Shown here piece by piece: positions 1 through 10,799 of a stretch of 64,000 nt of DNA; position 1 is the stretch's first letter; each line of letters opens with the position of its first letter. Made by a program: the position numbers and the translations under genes. Below the pieces are notes generated by a model. It had not been told where the DNA came from and ran no database searches. It saw only the letters and a program-made list of their open reading frames with translations. The DNA is taken from positions 63,777,053 to 63,841,052 of the forward strand of contig CM060732.1 in assembly GCA_030704615.1 (NCBI GenBank), read 5' to 3'. The stretch is from Takakia lepidozioides. Its lineage: Eukaryota; Streptophyta; Takakiopsida; Takakiales; Takakiaceae.

Positions 1-169
1 TTGTTGGAAACAGTGAGGAATCATTACATGATACACGGGAGGGATCCTCTTCTCCGACGTTATTCTCTTCCGGTACAATTGCCACTTTCCCAGTGACAAC
101 ACTTTAGTTTGAATTTTGAATGCAACGATCCTCTTCTCCATATGTCGACATTTCGTTACGTGTTTTCAT

Positions 170-290
170 TGGTCATGTGTAGTCATGTAGTCATATATGA
201 CTAACTAAGTGACTGCAACTATGACTTCAATGGCTACAAATGTCGTGTTTTGATTGGGTGTATATTCATAAGATACATACGTAAATATGA
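170..290. repeat. Subterminal GTAGTCAT-type repeats of a CACTA element
   Basis: Several close copies of the octamer GTAGTCAT / ATGACTAC and near variants lie in this short stretch, just upstream of a tnp2 gene. The same motif clusters behind CACTA-type ends at 14,960 and 49,920. In the En/Spm family, short motifs repeated near each end are the binding sites of the element's regulatory protein, so this is probably the 5' subterminal region of the element that owns the neighbouring tnp2. Its CACTA terminus is not visible and probably lies left of the window. The role is inferred from position and repetition only. Confidence 0.45.
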
Positions 291-336
291 TTGCATCACT
301 GCAACGTCACCGTGCCTCCCATGCCATAATGATTAA

Positions 337-1829
337 GTGTCACATCGTTGTTGGTCCACTCACAAGATGACTATTGGGGTGCAGGGATGTGAATATTCAG
401 ATGATGAAGACGAAGGCCCTGCGGCACAGCGGGAGCCCAATGTCACAGAGAACGCAGATGAGGGTGGTGGATTGGAGGTAGAAATCCAGCGTGCATTGCA
501 GGAAGCATTTCTCTTTGCAGATGCAAACAGAGAGGACCCCATTCATGGTGGAACCGATCACACATTTGCCGATCATGACGATGAACTCGACGATTTTGGA
601 GACAATGAATTTGATAAGAATGCTCACCTGCACGTCGATCCCGAGTATGATAAACTCTTCCGACAGGCGCAATGTCCACTTTTTGAAGGGTGCTCGATTA
701 GCCGGCTGCAAGCAACTTTGACATTGCTGAACGCATGCACTACCCACAAGTGCACCAATGCATTTGTGGATGAGCTTCTGGGATTGTTGCGTAAGAGTTT
801 TTTGCCTAAAGAGAATTCATTGCCGAAAACTCACTATGAAGCAAAAATCATGATTGCCGAGATGGGATTGCAGTACACCATGATTCATGCTTGTGAGCGT
901 GGTTGTGTACTCTTCCGTGGGGAGTATGAGAATGTAGACATTTGCCCAGTGTGCCGCAGTTCCCATTACATTCCAGGTCGTGGAAGTGTGCCCAAGAAAG
1001 TATTACGACACTTCCCTGTCATTCCAAGGTTGAAACGTATGTACCGATGTAAGTCGATCGCTAACCTCATGACATGGCATGACAGACATAAGAGCCAGGA
1101 TGGGTTGGTTCGACATCCAGCTTATAGCAAAGCATGGAGACACATTGACACCACATTTGAGGATTTTGCTGCAGAGCCACGATCTGTGCGATTTGGATTG
1201 GCCTTAGACGGTGTAAATCCCTACGGAGCTCAATCCACCAGTTGGAGCACATGGCCCGTTCTCTTGGTCAATTACAATATGCCTCCGTGGTTAATGACCA
1301 AAAAGTTCTTTGGCATGTTAGTGCTACTGATTCCTGGTAAGGAGTCTGTTATCTCGGACAATGTAGATGTTTACCTGATGCCCCTAGTGGAAGAGCTACT
1401 GGAACTATGGAGAGGGATTGTAGCCCATGATGTTTCCCGTCCTCGTGGTCAACGCGAATTCACACTGAGGGCAGTGTTGATGTGGTCAATCCATGACTAC
1501 CCTGCATATGGCTTGCTCTCAGGTCACGTGACGAAAGGTTATGCTGGTTGTCCAACTTGTGGACCCGGGACGACTTCACAGCAGTTACACACATGTGGGA
1601 AAACTGTTTTCCTGGGCCACCGAAGATTTATGGCCCGCAATCATCCATATAGAAGGTCAAGAATGTTCAATGACGCTACTTAGCATGGAACTCCTCCAAA
1701 AACGCAGACTGGAACACAAATCAAGGAGCTTGCAACAGCTCGCACTGCATGGGTGGAAAACGGAGGGATGCCAGACAGTAGGACAGACCCAGCTAAAACC
1801 AATGGAGTTAATTGATTGTCAATTTTATA
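337..1829 (+). pseudogene. tnp2: CACTA transposase Tnp2, N-terminal acidic region and catalytic core (copy 1)
   Basis: Reads as the plant transposase Tnp2, which cuts and pastes CACTA (En/Spm) elements in the nucleus. An acidic N-terminus is followed by the family blocks FLPKENSLPKTHYEAK, the zinc-like IHACERGCVLFRGEY...CPVC, RFGLALDGVNPYGAQS, STWPVLLVNYNMPPWL, VYLMPLVEELLELW and SIHDYPAYGLLSGHVTKGY. The natural start is unclear. An ATG lies at 367 and a possible splice acceptor just after it. The frame is interrupted by TAG at 1,681 (probably from GAG) but continues in frame with recognisable sequence to a stop near 1,827. An intron-like stretch to about 1,949 separates it from the next block. 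It is a decayed copy of a once-active transposase, diverged from the copy at 31.7 kb. Confidence 0.88.
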
Positions 1830-1949
1830 TGTCTTACCTTATTGGGAGGTAATTCCTTCATGGCTTTTAAATTGGCTGTGTACATCAATGCGATTTCTGT
1901 TTAAATTGTGATGAGTAAATGCTCAATATCGTATGTGTTCATTTTGTAG

Positions 1950-2853
1950 GGTCTCCTCATCCGCCACACGTTTGACGCAATGCATTGCGAGAAGAACTTG
2001 GCTGAAAATATTATTAAAATTATCTTTGGTGAGAAAGACACATTGAAAGTTCGCCGTGATTTGGAGCTACTTGGGATGCGCCCGGAATTATGGCTACAAC
2101 GTGATCCTGACAGAGCAGATACGTCAATTATGCCTCCTGCCCCTTATGTCCTCACTGAGGCTGAGTTACAAGTCTTTCTGGAGATTGTGCAGAACTTGAA
2201 AGTGCCAACAGGCTACGCATCAGCTTTCAAAAAGCATGTGGTGAAGAAGAAATTGTCTGGCATGAAATCACATGACTATCACATGTGTGCTCATGCAGCA
2301 AATTATACCGTGTGCTATCCGTGGGCTCATGGCAAGTGGTCCTCGCAGGGCCATTTTGCGAGTATGTCGTGTATTTAAGAAGTTGTGTGCAAAAGTGGTG
2401 AATCATGTAGAGTATGAGGAATTGAGAACTGAAGCAGTTGTGACTTTGTGTCTTATAGAGAAGGAGTTCCCACCATCATTTTTTGATGTGATGACACATC
2501 TGGTTGTTCACCTAGTGGACGAGTTGTACTTATGCGGGCCCGTAGCATCTCGTTGGATGTACCCCATGGAGCGGGCAATGAAAGATATGAAGGGCTACGT
2601 AAGAAACATGGCAAGGCCCGAGGGGAGCATGGCAGAAGGATACCAATTTGAAGAAGCATTGGGTTTTTACACAGAGTATATGGCGGGATTTGATGGAAGT
2701 GTACGAAGGGTGTGGGATGCAGATGAGGGAGAATCTGTGGAACGTGAAGTTGTGGAAGGAAGTTCTAAAGCTCGAAAATTGAATGACATGCGTGATATTG
2801 TACATGAGTACATCATTCAGAACCATCCTCGTCTGTTAGTCATGTTGGGGTAA
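1950..2853 (+). pseudogene. tnp2: Tnp2 C-terminal part with DUF4218 (copy 1)
   Basis: Continues Tnp2 after an intron ending in TTTGTAG. It begins at the conserved AMHCEKNLAENI block, then FGEKDT, LSGMKSHDYH, EKEFPPSFFDVMTHL, CGPVASRWMYPMERAMK and GYVRNMARPEGSMAEGY, which together are the hallmark of the DUF4218 region. A one-base frameshift lies near 2,281-2,290: the first frame ends at 2,378, while the true sequence (LMQQIIPCAIRGLMASGPR) continues in another frame to 2,853. The shift shows the copy is dead. The second copy at 33,364-34,320 keeps the same order of blocks, which supports the reading. Confidence 0.88.
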
Positions 2854-3053
2854 GAAATCTACTCCATTGACATTCAGATTTCCAAGTTTTAGTCATTTCT
2901 CATTAGATGCGATATGGTGTCTTGTCATATCTCCCACGCCACCTCTGACAATGTCCTGGCTGACCTTCGGATTGTGACAGGATATATGAAGCAGAGTCCA
3001 CACGGATAGAAGTCAGACGACACTTGTTTCGTGAGGATTAAGGGCTGGAAGGC

Positions 3054-3935
3054 ATGAGCAATCCCACGGCAATTCGGTACCCTCCTAATTTGCATCCATG
3101 TCCTCCATTTGTTGTTTGGCTCCCTCAAGGTGTACGGGATCATCTCTCAATTCAATCGGATGGGCTTGATCCTACAACAAGTGAGGAATTACTGGATCTT
3201 TCAAGGCCTCCATCATTTACTGCCCTGTCACTCAAGAATATGATAGCGTATGGTAACCATTACAGGGTTACATCCCCCGGCATGAACACAACAAGTATGG
3301 TGTCTTTTGATTGTGGAGTTTCATCTGTTTTCCAGCACCAACCCATTACCAACAATTCAGGCGATGACATGGAGGAACCTACAAGATATGTGGGTCTTAT
3401 AAGGGAGATTTTGCAAATTGACTATGGCCAAACACAGCCTATAGTGATTTTGTGTTCTTGGGTACGAGCGCGTCGCGTGGGTCGTCAACCTATGTCAATG
3501 AAGCAGGATGATGTTGGCTTCACACTAGTCAATTTTAACTGTATGCTTCCACCTTCTGAGCAACCTTTTGAGTTTCCTGGCCAGGTTGATCAAGTGTTTT
3601 TTTCTGATTGTGTGAAGGAGCCGGGGTGGAAAGTCGTCCTGGAGAAGAGCCCCCGAGCACGTAGAGTGGTCTGCGACATATCACTTGATAATGATGATGT
3701 GGCGGAAGTGGAAGGATTGTTAGCCCCACAAAGACTAGAAGAGACTCTGGTTACTGATGGCCCAACATGCAGCCGAGCGGTACCGGTTACTCCAGAGCAG
3801 GTGGCCTCCTTGTACCTCCGAGCACCCCGTATACGTGGTGATGATGTTCAGCCAACCATTGTACAAGATCAAGTCTATGATGAAGACAGTGATACATGCA
3901 GTGACCCAGACATAGATGAGGATGATGAAGATTAG
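3054..3935 (+). CDS. CACTA element C-terminal domain DUF4216 (copy 1)
   Basis: An open frame of 293 codons with the DUF4216 pattern usually found behind DUF4218 in CACTA transposases. It shows MIAYGNHYRV, then YVGLIREILQIDYG, DDVGFTLVNFNC, FPGQVDQVFFSDCVKEPGW and KVVLEKSPRARR, ending in an acidic tail (DEDSDTCSDPDIDEDDED). It is probably the last exon of the upstream tnp2 rather than a separate gene. Coding-like sequence (RIEVRRHLFRED) runs a little upstream of the ATG but is broken by a stop. The second copy, at 34.5-35.4 kb, has the same core motifs. The function of DUF4216 is unknown. Confidence 0.75.
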   Translation: MSNPTAIRYPPNLHPCPPFVVWLPQGVRDHLSIQSDGLDPTTSEELLDLSRPPSFTALSLKNMIAYGNHYRVTSPGMNTTSMVSFDCGVSSVFQHQPITNNSGDDMEEPTRYVGLIREILQIDYGQTQPIVILCSWVRARRVGRQPMSMKQDDVGFTLVNFNCMLPPSEQPFEFPGQVDQVFFSDCVKEPGWKVVLEKSPRARRVVCDISLDNDDVAEVEGLLAPQRLEETLVTDGPTCSRAVPVTPEQVASLYLRAPRIRGDDVQPTIVQDQVYDEDSDTCSDPDIDEDDED

Positions 3936-4032
3936 ATATGCTGGATTTGTGCACTCCAGTTATAGACCATGCATAATAGTTTAAGGTGGTAACACTCCCT
4001 TCGCATTCCCATTAAGATATCATGCTTGGACA

Positions 4033-4803
4033 GTGGATTTTATGATCAATAATGGAGTGCTTTCCTTTCATGGCTGTTTATTCATTTGTTGTTGCAATTG
4101 GCTTTGGACCAACCCGTGCAAGTACCATTGCCATGGGTTCTGCCTGCGATGTTTTCTTGCCATAGATTCGGATGCAGCACTGACATTAGACCTCAATGAA
4201 TGTACTTCTATTTCACTACGAAAAGATAGGCGATTTAGTCAGAGTGAGTCCAAGGTTGAGCCAAACATGATGCTGAAGCAATGTGAACAACCAGACAACG
4301 AAGTTACAAGATAGCTAGACAGTGTTCTTGAAACTGAATTTCAATTATCAGACTATCAGCTTCTGTCTGCCCTTGATGTTGGGGCAGAACTCTCAGCACC
4401 AGTCACAACAACAAGCTGTAACCTGCCCAGTGACAACAAAGTGTCTTTTCCCAATTGTGCTGCAAGCAGGCTTCTGTTTGAAGCAGCAGGTAGTGCCATA
4501 GAGAATTGTCTCTCTTATAGTACAGTGAATGGACATAGTAAAGGCTTCAGATAAAATTTGCTAGGATGTTGTACATTTGCAAAAGAGAGTGTTGGAATCG
4601 AGAGCCATGATCTGCAGGATATGGAATGTGGCTTGAATTTTGTAAATGCCACTGGCCACAATGGCCTGCAGGTGCCAGGTAGCTCTTCTGATGAACAAAA
4701 TGTGAAAGACAAGGAGCAGTGCCAAAATCCAGGACACCCACACTTGAAAGACATGGGCTTGGTTGAGTGCTTTGATCTACAAACCCAACAAAGATGTTTT
4801 TAA
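4033..4803 (+). pseudogene. Decayed long coding frame of unknown function
   Basis: One reading frame stays open for 257 codons apart from two in-frame stops, TAG at 4,312 and TAA at 4,552. The translated pieces are Ser/Asn/Leu-rich and acidic (LETEFQLSDYQLLSALDVG, VGIESHDLQDMECGLNF), as expected for a large exon of a plant nuclear protein. I recognise no domain. The first 40 codons (Cys-rich, FICCCNWLW) look less like protein and may be intron. Two stops in so long a frame argue for a recently dead exon rather than chance, but this is an inference from frame length and composition. Confidence 0.35.
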
Positions 4804-5259
4804 AATGAATTGTAGATGGTGGTTGAACAACACAAAACCATGGATTTTAGTATTGGGAATGCAACCACGATTTGAAATTCATTGGTGCTTCAAGAAAAGA
4901 CGCAAAGGTTATGTATGATATACTACATTATAGATTACATTATAAAATTTCACGTCTATACATCACACATGTATTTACTCTTGCAAATAGTTTTACAAAA
5001 GATTCAAACGACTTTTGACGATTTATATTCCGAATATTCAGCTGACAAAGCCGTAAATTATTAGTTCGATGTTTAAATACGATCGGATCTCAATAAGAGC
5101 TTTCGAGGACCAGGACAATTAGTTACTTGATGAAATATCCAGATCATTTGACATGTCATCAATTTATATTTATCGGCATGGATTCGTCAATCTTGATCGA
5201 ACGAAGATAAAAACAATGATTTGAACAACATACATGACGATAATGACAACGAAAATAGC

Positions 5260-6106
5260 TTACACTCCGTCGGTTGCCCACCCCACCGCGTGGTAGGCCG
5301 TGAATCTGATGCCATCATTTGTAATCATTACAAATGTGCCAATGGTCCAAAGCTGCTCTTGTGAGTCCAACTCATGTAGCATGTGTACTTTACCCGCATT
5401 TGAACGCGTCCGTTTGTTAGTGACCTCCGTGCTTGAATCAACTGGGGAAATGTGGTACACATACTTTGTACGTGTGAGGGGCTCATTGTCGTCTTGGGTA
5501 AGAACGTCCTTGGTCCCTTCCCACTCCTGCAGTGCCGACACCGCACTTGTGTTGCAGCTTCAGGCTCCCTGCTGTTGTTCCCTCCTCCGCTGTAACTAGA
5601 ACATTCCCCGCAACATCATACACGGTGATGCTCTGCACCTGCACCTGCACCTGCTTCATTTTCTGATTCCTCGTCCCCAAACATGTTGAACCTACAACAA
5701 ATGATGAGAAACAAAGATCAATGCAGCTTTCAAAACATTCAAAGTCGATCTATCTAAATAGAACGACAAGTTAATTTTGTATATCGTTTTTGCATTGACT
5801 ACCAAAATAGGCCATATAAATTCGAGGAAATGTCACCTGATGAGTTTTGTAGTAAATCATGCCAGGTTGAAATCCTTACCATTGTAAATAGGTGTTTATC
5901 AGCTGTCTCCAAGATGTGGGTACTTGAAATCCACCGAGATCTCTGTCCCAATCCTCCGGTAGCTGTGACATCAAAAGCCCAAGATCAGGTTGCTTCTCCA
6001 AATGAGCTTGAGCTCCACCGCGCATTTGGAACCCTCCAAAGAGTTGTTCCAGCATGAGTTCTTGTAGTTGTATAGGTGCACCATAGCTATCCCAAACTGA
6101 TTGCAC
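5260..6106 (-). pseudogene. Coding-like remnants, minus strand, unidentified
   Basis: Two coding-like blocks on the minus strand. The distal one (5,680-5,260) reads ITVYDVAGNVLVTAEEGTT in one frame and continues after a frame change as TRTKYVYHISPVDSSTEV and LWTIGTFVMITNDGIRFTA to a stop. The proximal one (6,106-5,876) reads GAPIQLQELMLEQLFGGF. The layout next to a CACTA tnp2 and the style of the second block would fit a TnpA/PTTA-like accessory protein, but no diagnostic motif is seen. Frame changes between blocks indicate introns or decay. Confidence 0.28.
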
Positions 6107-6597
6107 ATGCAGAAGCTGACCAAGTAAAGCTTGTTGAAATGTTACATTGGAAGAGGGTCGGCCACTTGATCAAGACCTTGATGTAAAGGATTCTCACTGA
6201 CCTCTAAGCCCATTTCCGTGTCCATCAACCTCAGGGACCGAACCCTGATGTGGCAGCTAGTTCTCTTGTGTATCGATGTTATCCGCAGCAGTCTGACCCC
6301 TCACGCGAATTAGACGATCTAATGTGGCATCTTGCCTCCGCATATGTGTTGCGGCAATTGTTGTTGTGACCATTCTTCCATCTACATCACTAATGCAGAT
6401 CTTGCATGGGCATGAACATCCACAAACGAACACTCACACTTTAGATGGATATCCGATAACTAAAATACCAGTAATACGATGCTTCAAAATACCTTCCAAA
6501 AAAAAATTGCGGCAACGTACGTTTGCGCTATTTGTAATTTGTTCATCCTTCTCCGACTTATAGCCAAGAACACGATAAAGTTGGGAAGACACTTTAA

Positions 6598-6891
6598 ATG
6601 AACTATATCCAATATGTTCAGAATTCAATAGAAAAATCCTCGCAAATAATCGATATGCTCCATGAATGCAAAGAATCACAAAATTTTGACAAACAGTTAT
6701 TAAATAACGAAAATCCAAAAAATGACCAGATACACGAAAGTGTAGAAGACATCAACATTGATCCATTATACAAGACACACGAAGACAATAATATACTAGA
6801 CAAAATGCACAAAGAGGATAATGTATATGTGGATGACAATTTAGTGTTACAACAATATCCAAAAAATATAGCTACAATCAGCCAAAAATAA
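6598..6891 (+). CDS. Small AT-rich, Asn/Asp/Ile-rich open frame
   Basis: A 97-codon frame (MNYIQYVQNSIEKSSQ to PKNIATISQK) made largely of Asn, Asp, Ile, Lys and Glu. No known domain, signal peptide or membrane segment is seen. The stretch is clearly more AT-rich than its flanks, which alone lengthens Asn/Lys/Ile frames. It could be a fragment of foreign or organellar-like sequence, or an open frame without meaning. No promoter or splice context supports it. Confidence 0.18.
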   Translation: MNYIQYVQNSIEKSSQIIDMLHECKESQNFDKQLLNNENPKNDQIHESVEDINIDPLYKTHEDNNILDKMHKEDNVYVDDNLVLQQYPKNIATISQK

Positions 6892-8598
6892 ATATCTTAT
6901 GTGCAATACAAGTGAAAGCAAATATTATGTAACATCATGAAAATATCATCTTCCCCAACATATTCGACTACAAAGGTACTCCAGCACCACAACCACAACT
7001 GGTTGTCTCGAAATATTATTCAAGAATCTCATTGAAGCGTTTTGGCCACTCTGGGTGGTCCAAGGATGCATATGGGCCTACATGCATCCAAGGTGAGGTA
7101 AGCCGAGACAATTTGAGTAGTGAAATGCCTCAGGGTCTGTTGGCATTTTCGAAAATGCCCACCTTCAAACTGGAGGCAAGGAGCCCTAAGGAGGCTGTAA
7201 GCTAGCGTTCTCCAGCCATGCTTTCTCTACACTAGATGGGTATCCTGCATGATAAATTCTCAGCAATTTATCCTCCCAAGAAAATTTAACTCTCAAGCAA
7301 GATGAAGTAGATTATTTCAGGTTGAATCTTCTATGTTTATGTCTTCCCCATCATTCCGTAAACTGTCCTTTGTAGAAAATATAACCACACTTCGACAGGT
7401 GACTTTTGTAAGAGTCATCTTATCGTTGGTTTGTGATGCTGCTCTTTGTATGGCAGGTAGAAGCTCTCTATAAAGCTTTCTATGTGCAGTCGGAGGAGTG
7501 CAAAATTGGTCATACAACGCACAGGCTGGCTATGGTCAGCTCTCATCCATGTTCTATTTTGTATCATATGGAAATATGTATTCATTGTACTTTCTAACAA
7601 ATCAATATGTAAGGAACAGTACAAGAATTTCCCAAGTGTGCATCTGCCATCTGTTGCTTCTGACATTCCAAAACGCACATGCATTATGTGAACTGCTGGG
7701 ACCGGCTTACCACATGTAGAGTTCTGATCAAGTTTTGGAAGGGGTACCGGAATCCAATGCGCCTATCGAATGTGCCTATGTTTGAGGTTGGATCATACAC
7801 CTCTCAAAATCGGTACTAGGAACCAGGGAAGGGTTCGGTAACAAAAAAATTCTGCTCGCCATCATACTATTGTCGCACCATGTGTCAAGGACGAGGGGAA
7901 GCTGCATTGCAGTAGTACATCCTATGGCTGGCCATGCCTTGGAAGGCCTCCGCAAGCGAGTCATTGACCATGTCCGTACCTCTGGGTTTTTCGTTAGTGG
8001 TTATTTTGTATGGCCATGTCTTTTTCCTTGTAGGAGAGGAGGCTTTCAGACCCGCCAAGAGAGCAATGTACATTTACCGGATCATGGAGAAGGTGTACAT
8101 ACGCCAGTATGCCGCTACTACAGGGCCTAGCATGGGTAAAAACAGTAAGAACAAAATCAGCAAACTCAGTCAGAGCTCTCTGAAGAATCCTGTACTCTGG
8201 AGCAATTAAGTGAGTCTCACCTTTTCTCTTTCTTTTCCCCCTTCCACTTCCCCTGTAACATGATCTCTTCAAGGTCAACTTGGCTTTCAAATTGTCAATC
8301 TTTGTAGGTGTGGCCACTCTAACAGAGTGTGCAACTTGCAGATTATCACTCATTCAAATATGAAATGAAATGGAGATTTTCAATAACTCCAGGTTTGATT
8401 TGCATGTTAATATGTGATGCACCAGGAATTCGCTGCTGGATTTTGTCAAGTTCCCCCATCGGAAAGAGCTTTCCATGCATGTTATCAAGTCTCATTCCTT
8501 TCATTTCTGCTTCTATGCCACACTAAGAGGTTTCTTGGGACGGTGTTCGAACTGTTAGTAACATATTCTGATGGGTTTGTGCTTGTCAGAAGGTACTA
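6892..8598. other. No supported gene
   Basis: Many short overlapping frames on both strands, none with a recognisable domain or clean splice sites. A stretch near 7,934-8,160 on the plus strand (AKRAMYIYRIMEKVYIRQYA) looks slightly coding-like but is too short to call. Confidence 0.5.
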
Positions 8599-9072
8599 AT
8601 GAAATTGGATGAGTTGAATCAGCATGTGAAAGTTGCTGTGACTCAACCAGAGGACACTGCAAACCCTGTTGCTACCCAACCAGAAGAAATGGCAAACTCT
8701 GCTGAGCTTCAACCAGAGAAGACAAAAGACCCCTCCAAGCAACCAGAACAAGAGACCCCACCAACAGTAGATATAAATGGAGAGTTTGGACCACCAGTTC
8801 TCGCTGGAAAACCCCCTCCCGTTCCTTCTCCAGTAGGATTGATCCTGAATAAATCGCCTAATTCTAACCAAGTTATCAGTGTACTCCCCCAGGAATCAGA
8901 TCTCAACAAACAACCCAGTCCTGATCGGGTCTCTAGTTTATCCTCCCCTACTACTGTCTCCAGCAAGCCTCCTTCAACTCCCACCTCAGTTCTCCCTGCC
9001 AACAGACAGAAATCTTCATTCTATGTCAATGGGGGATCGCTCCAATGTTCTGGCCTCCAGCAGAGCTTGTGA
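8599..9072 (+). CDS. Pro/Gln/Thr-rich open frame with degenerate TQPE repeats
   Basis: A 157-codon frame starting MKLDELNQHVKVAV. It contains an imperfect repeat of about 11 residues (TQPEDTANPVA, TQPEEMANSAE, LQPEKTKDPSK, KQPEQETPPTV), then Pro/Ser-rich low-complexity sequence to a stop. It looks like a disordered linker exon. The neighbouring minus strand holds exons of a proline-rich plant protein, so this may be another piece of the same rearranged locus, but no direct link is visible. Confidence 0.28.
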   Translation: MKLDELNQHVKVAVTQPEDTANPVATQPEEMANSAELQPEKTKDPSKQPEQETPPTVDINGEFGPPVLAGKPPPVPSPVGLILNKSPNSNQVISVLPQESDLNKQPSPDRVSSLSSPTTVSSKPPSTPTSVLPANRQKSSFYVNGGSLQCSGLQQSL

Positions 9073-9154
9073 TGGAGAGATTGTTGCAGCAAAAGGAATA
9101 AAAATTGCACTGAGTACACACCTCCATAGCCGAAACAAGGCAACATGAGGAGAG

Positions 9155-10463
9155 AGTGACCATGGGCTTCCTTCAATCGGACAAGAACAGAAAAGTTGAA
9201 CTGAATCATGTGACTCGCAAAAAGCTTGAGTTCCAGCTCATTGGTCTGTTCCACTGCTTCTATTTCCTTCTTTATCTGTGGGGAGCAAAAAGTGGAGAAA
9301 AAGAGGTTACTTTCAGGTTGGAAGTTCTTTGTTGTTAGAATTAATAAGAGAATCATCCCTTCTTACCCAAACACATGAGGCCAATTTAACCTCCCCAATA
9401 GCCTCTGCATGCTGCTGCACATCATCCTCTATCTTCTTGAAGTATGCTGACCTGTCCCCCCCAATACAATAAAAGGAAATACACTAGCGTATGAACGTTT
9501 CAGAGAAGTAGAATAGAAATGGAATTACTGTTTGTTCTGGAACATGTCATGTGAAGATTGAGTCTAATTATATAACCTCCACTATCCTCTCTTCCTTCCT
9601 TTCCACAAGAAATCTAGGAAAACATGCCTCACCAAGGCTTCGTGTTGCTTTTGGGCTGCTGTTGGCTTCTCTCTTTTGTCTTTTATTCTTTCTTGTTTCT
9701 TGCTTTCCTTTTGTCCCATAAGCTCTTTGAGATTTCTGCAGACGTTATAAAGGTCCATTTTACTGCATTTCATTTCATGTTGCTCAAAAGCAAGTACCCT
9801 ACAACTATTGACAACACAAGGTTCACCTGATTTATCTGGAAAAGAGAAATGTCAGAACACAGGATCAACAGCAACATACTTCTTGGTGATTTCTGCCAGG
9901 TGCATCAGCCATGCCTTCGCCTGAATTAGTAACCGGCCAGGCCCAGCTTCATCTCCTGTCCGACCCAGGGCTGCTCCTTCCACTTTACTTTTGACAATCC
10001 TGTGCAGCTTCCTAATCTTCACTGACCGTTTCAACTTTACTGCTTTGTTGGTTCGTAAGGGTCCACTTCCCGGTGGGGGAGGGGGTGGGGGAGGAGGGGG
10101 AGGTGCACCCAGTTTCTTGGTACCAGGTATAATGATTGGCAACTCACTGCTCTTCATTGTTGTGGTTAAGGAATGGCTGCTGTTAGCTGCAGTTGTTGCA
10201 GGTTGACTGGAGTTTACTGCCAGGCTTACGGGCTGTTTGCTTGGAGCGGCAGGCCCACTAGCTTTAGAAGTTGAGAGATGGGCACCAAAAATATCCACAG
10301 GTTTGATTCCATTGGTAGCTGCAAAGAAGCCTGGGGCAAGTCCACCAGGTCCCATAAACAGCAGGGATCCCTGGGCCAGATCAGCATCAGTCTGAAAGGC
10401 ATGTGGAAATGTCTGTCGCATCCACTTCTTCCTCCTCTCGTCATGTGCCCAATCTGTGCTAGG
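9155..10463 (-). pseudogene. Plant proline-rich protein of the At4g04980-like family, internal exons
   Basis: The minus strand holds at least three exons in family order. The first (10,463-9,852) starts WAHDERRKKWMRQTFPHAF, then an 11-proline tract, then KLKRSVKIRKLHRIVKSKVEG and HLAEITKK. The second (about 9,466-9,390) reads RSAYFKKIEDDVQQHAEAI. The third (about 9,300-9,160) reads IKKEIEAVEQTNELELK then IQFNFSVLVRLKEA. These match from memory the order in this plant family: KLKRS..GNLYR..KGKVEG, LAEMTKRSAYF..IEEDV, IKGEVDALERT...FDF.ILVRIKE. The family's role is poorly known. N-terminal exons are not seen, and the C-terminal piece lies on the opposite strand at 10.6 kb, so the locus is rearranged and presumably dead. 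Confidence 0.5.
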
Positions 10464-10589
10464 TAGAGAGGGCTACAGTAGCAGTGCCTGGAATCAACAT
10501 AATGCCTCCTAAGAGATGTTGTGTACGCCACATAAAAGGTAAACTCCGTGAGTCCTCTATTGCATTTCTGGTCGGCAGTGCGTGGGGAG

Positions 10590-10775
10590 CCTCCTGGAGC
10601 TGTGGATGTTGCAGCCTTGAATTCGTATGAACTTGATAAATTGCGCCTTAGCCTGCAAACCTTATGGCAGGCATTCCATGTCTACAACTTGCCGGTGGCC
10701 ATGATGATGAGTCTGAAAAACCCACCTCTGAGCTTGCCTATTTACCAGTACATATCTTGTAAAATAGTGTCAATC
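10590..10775 (+). pseudogene. C-terminal exon of an At4g04980-like gene, inverted relative to the rest
   Basis: The plus strand reads SYELDKLRLSLQTLWQAFHVYN and, after a one-base frame change near 10,687, LAGGHDDESEKPTSELAYLP to a stop at about 10,773. The family's C-terminus has the pattern LWRAFQLAFRVYTFAGGHDD followed by LT.ELA, so the match is specific although short. The internal exons lie just downstream on the minus strand, which points to an inversion. Confidence 0.45.
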
Positions 10776-10799
10776 CAAATCACCAGTCCTCACTAATTA

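Noticed and set aside
9991-10206. Plus-strand Gly-rich ORF (GGGGGGGGGGGG)
   Set aside because: It is the complement of the poly-proline tract of the minus-strand exon.
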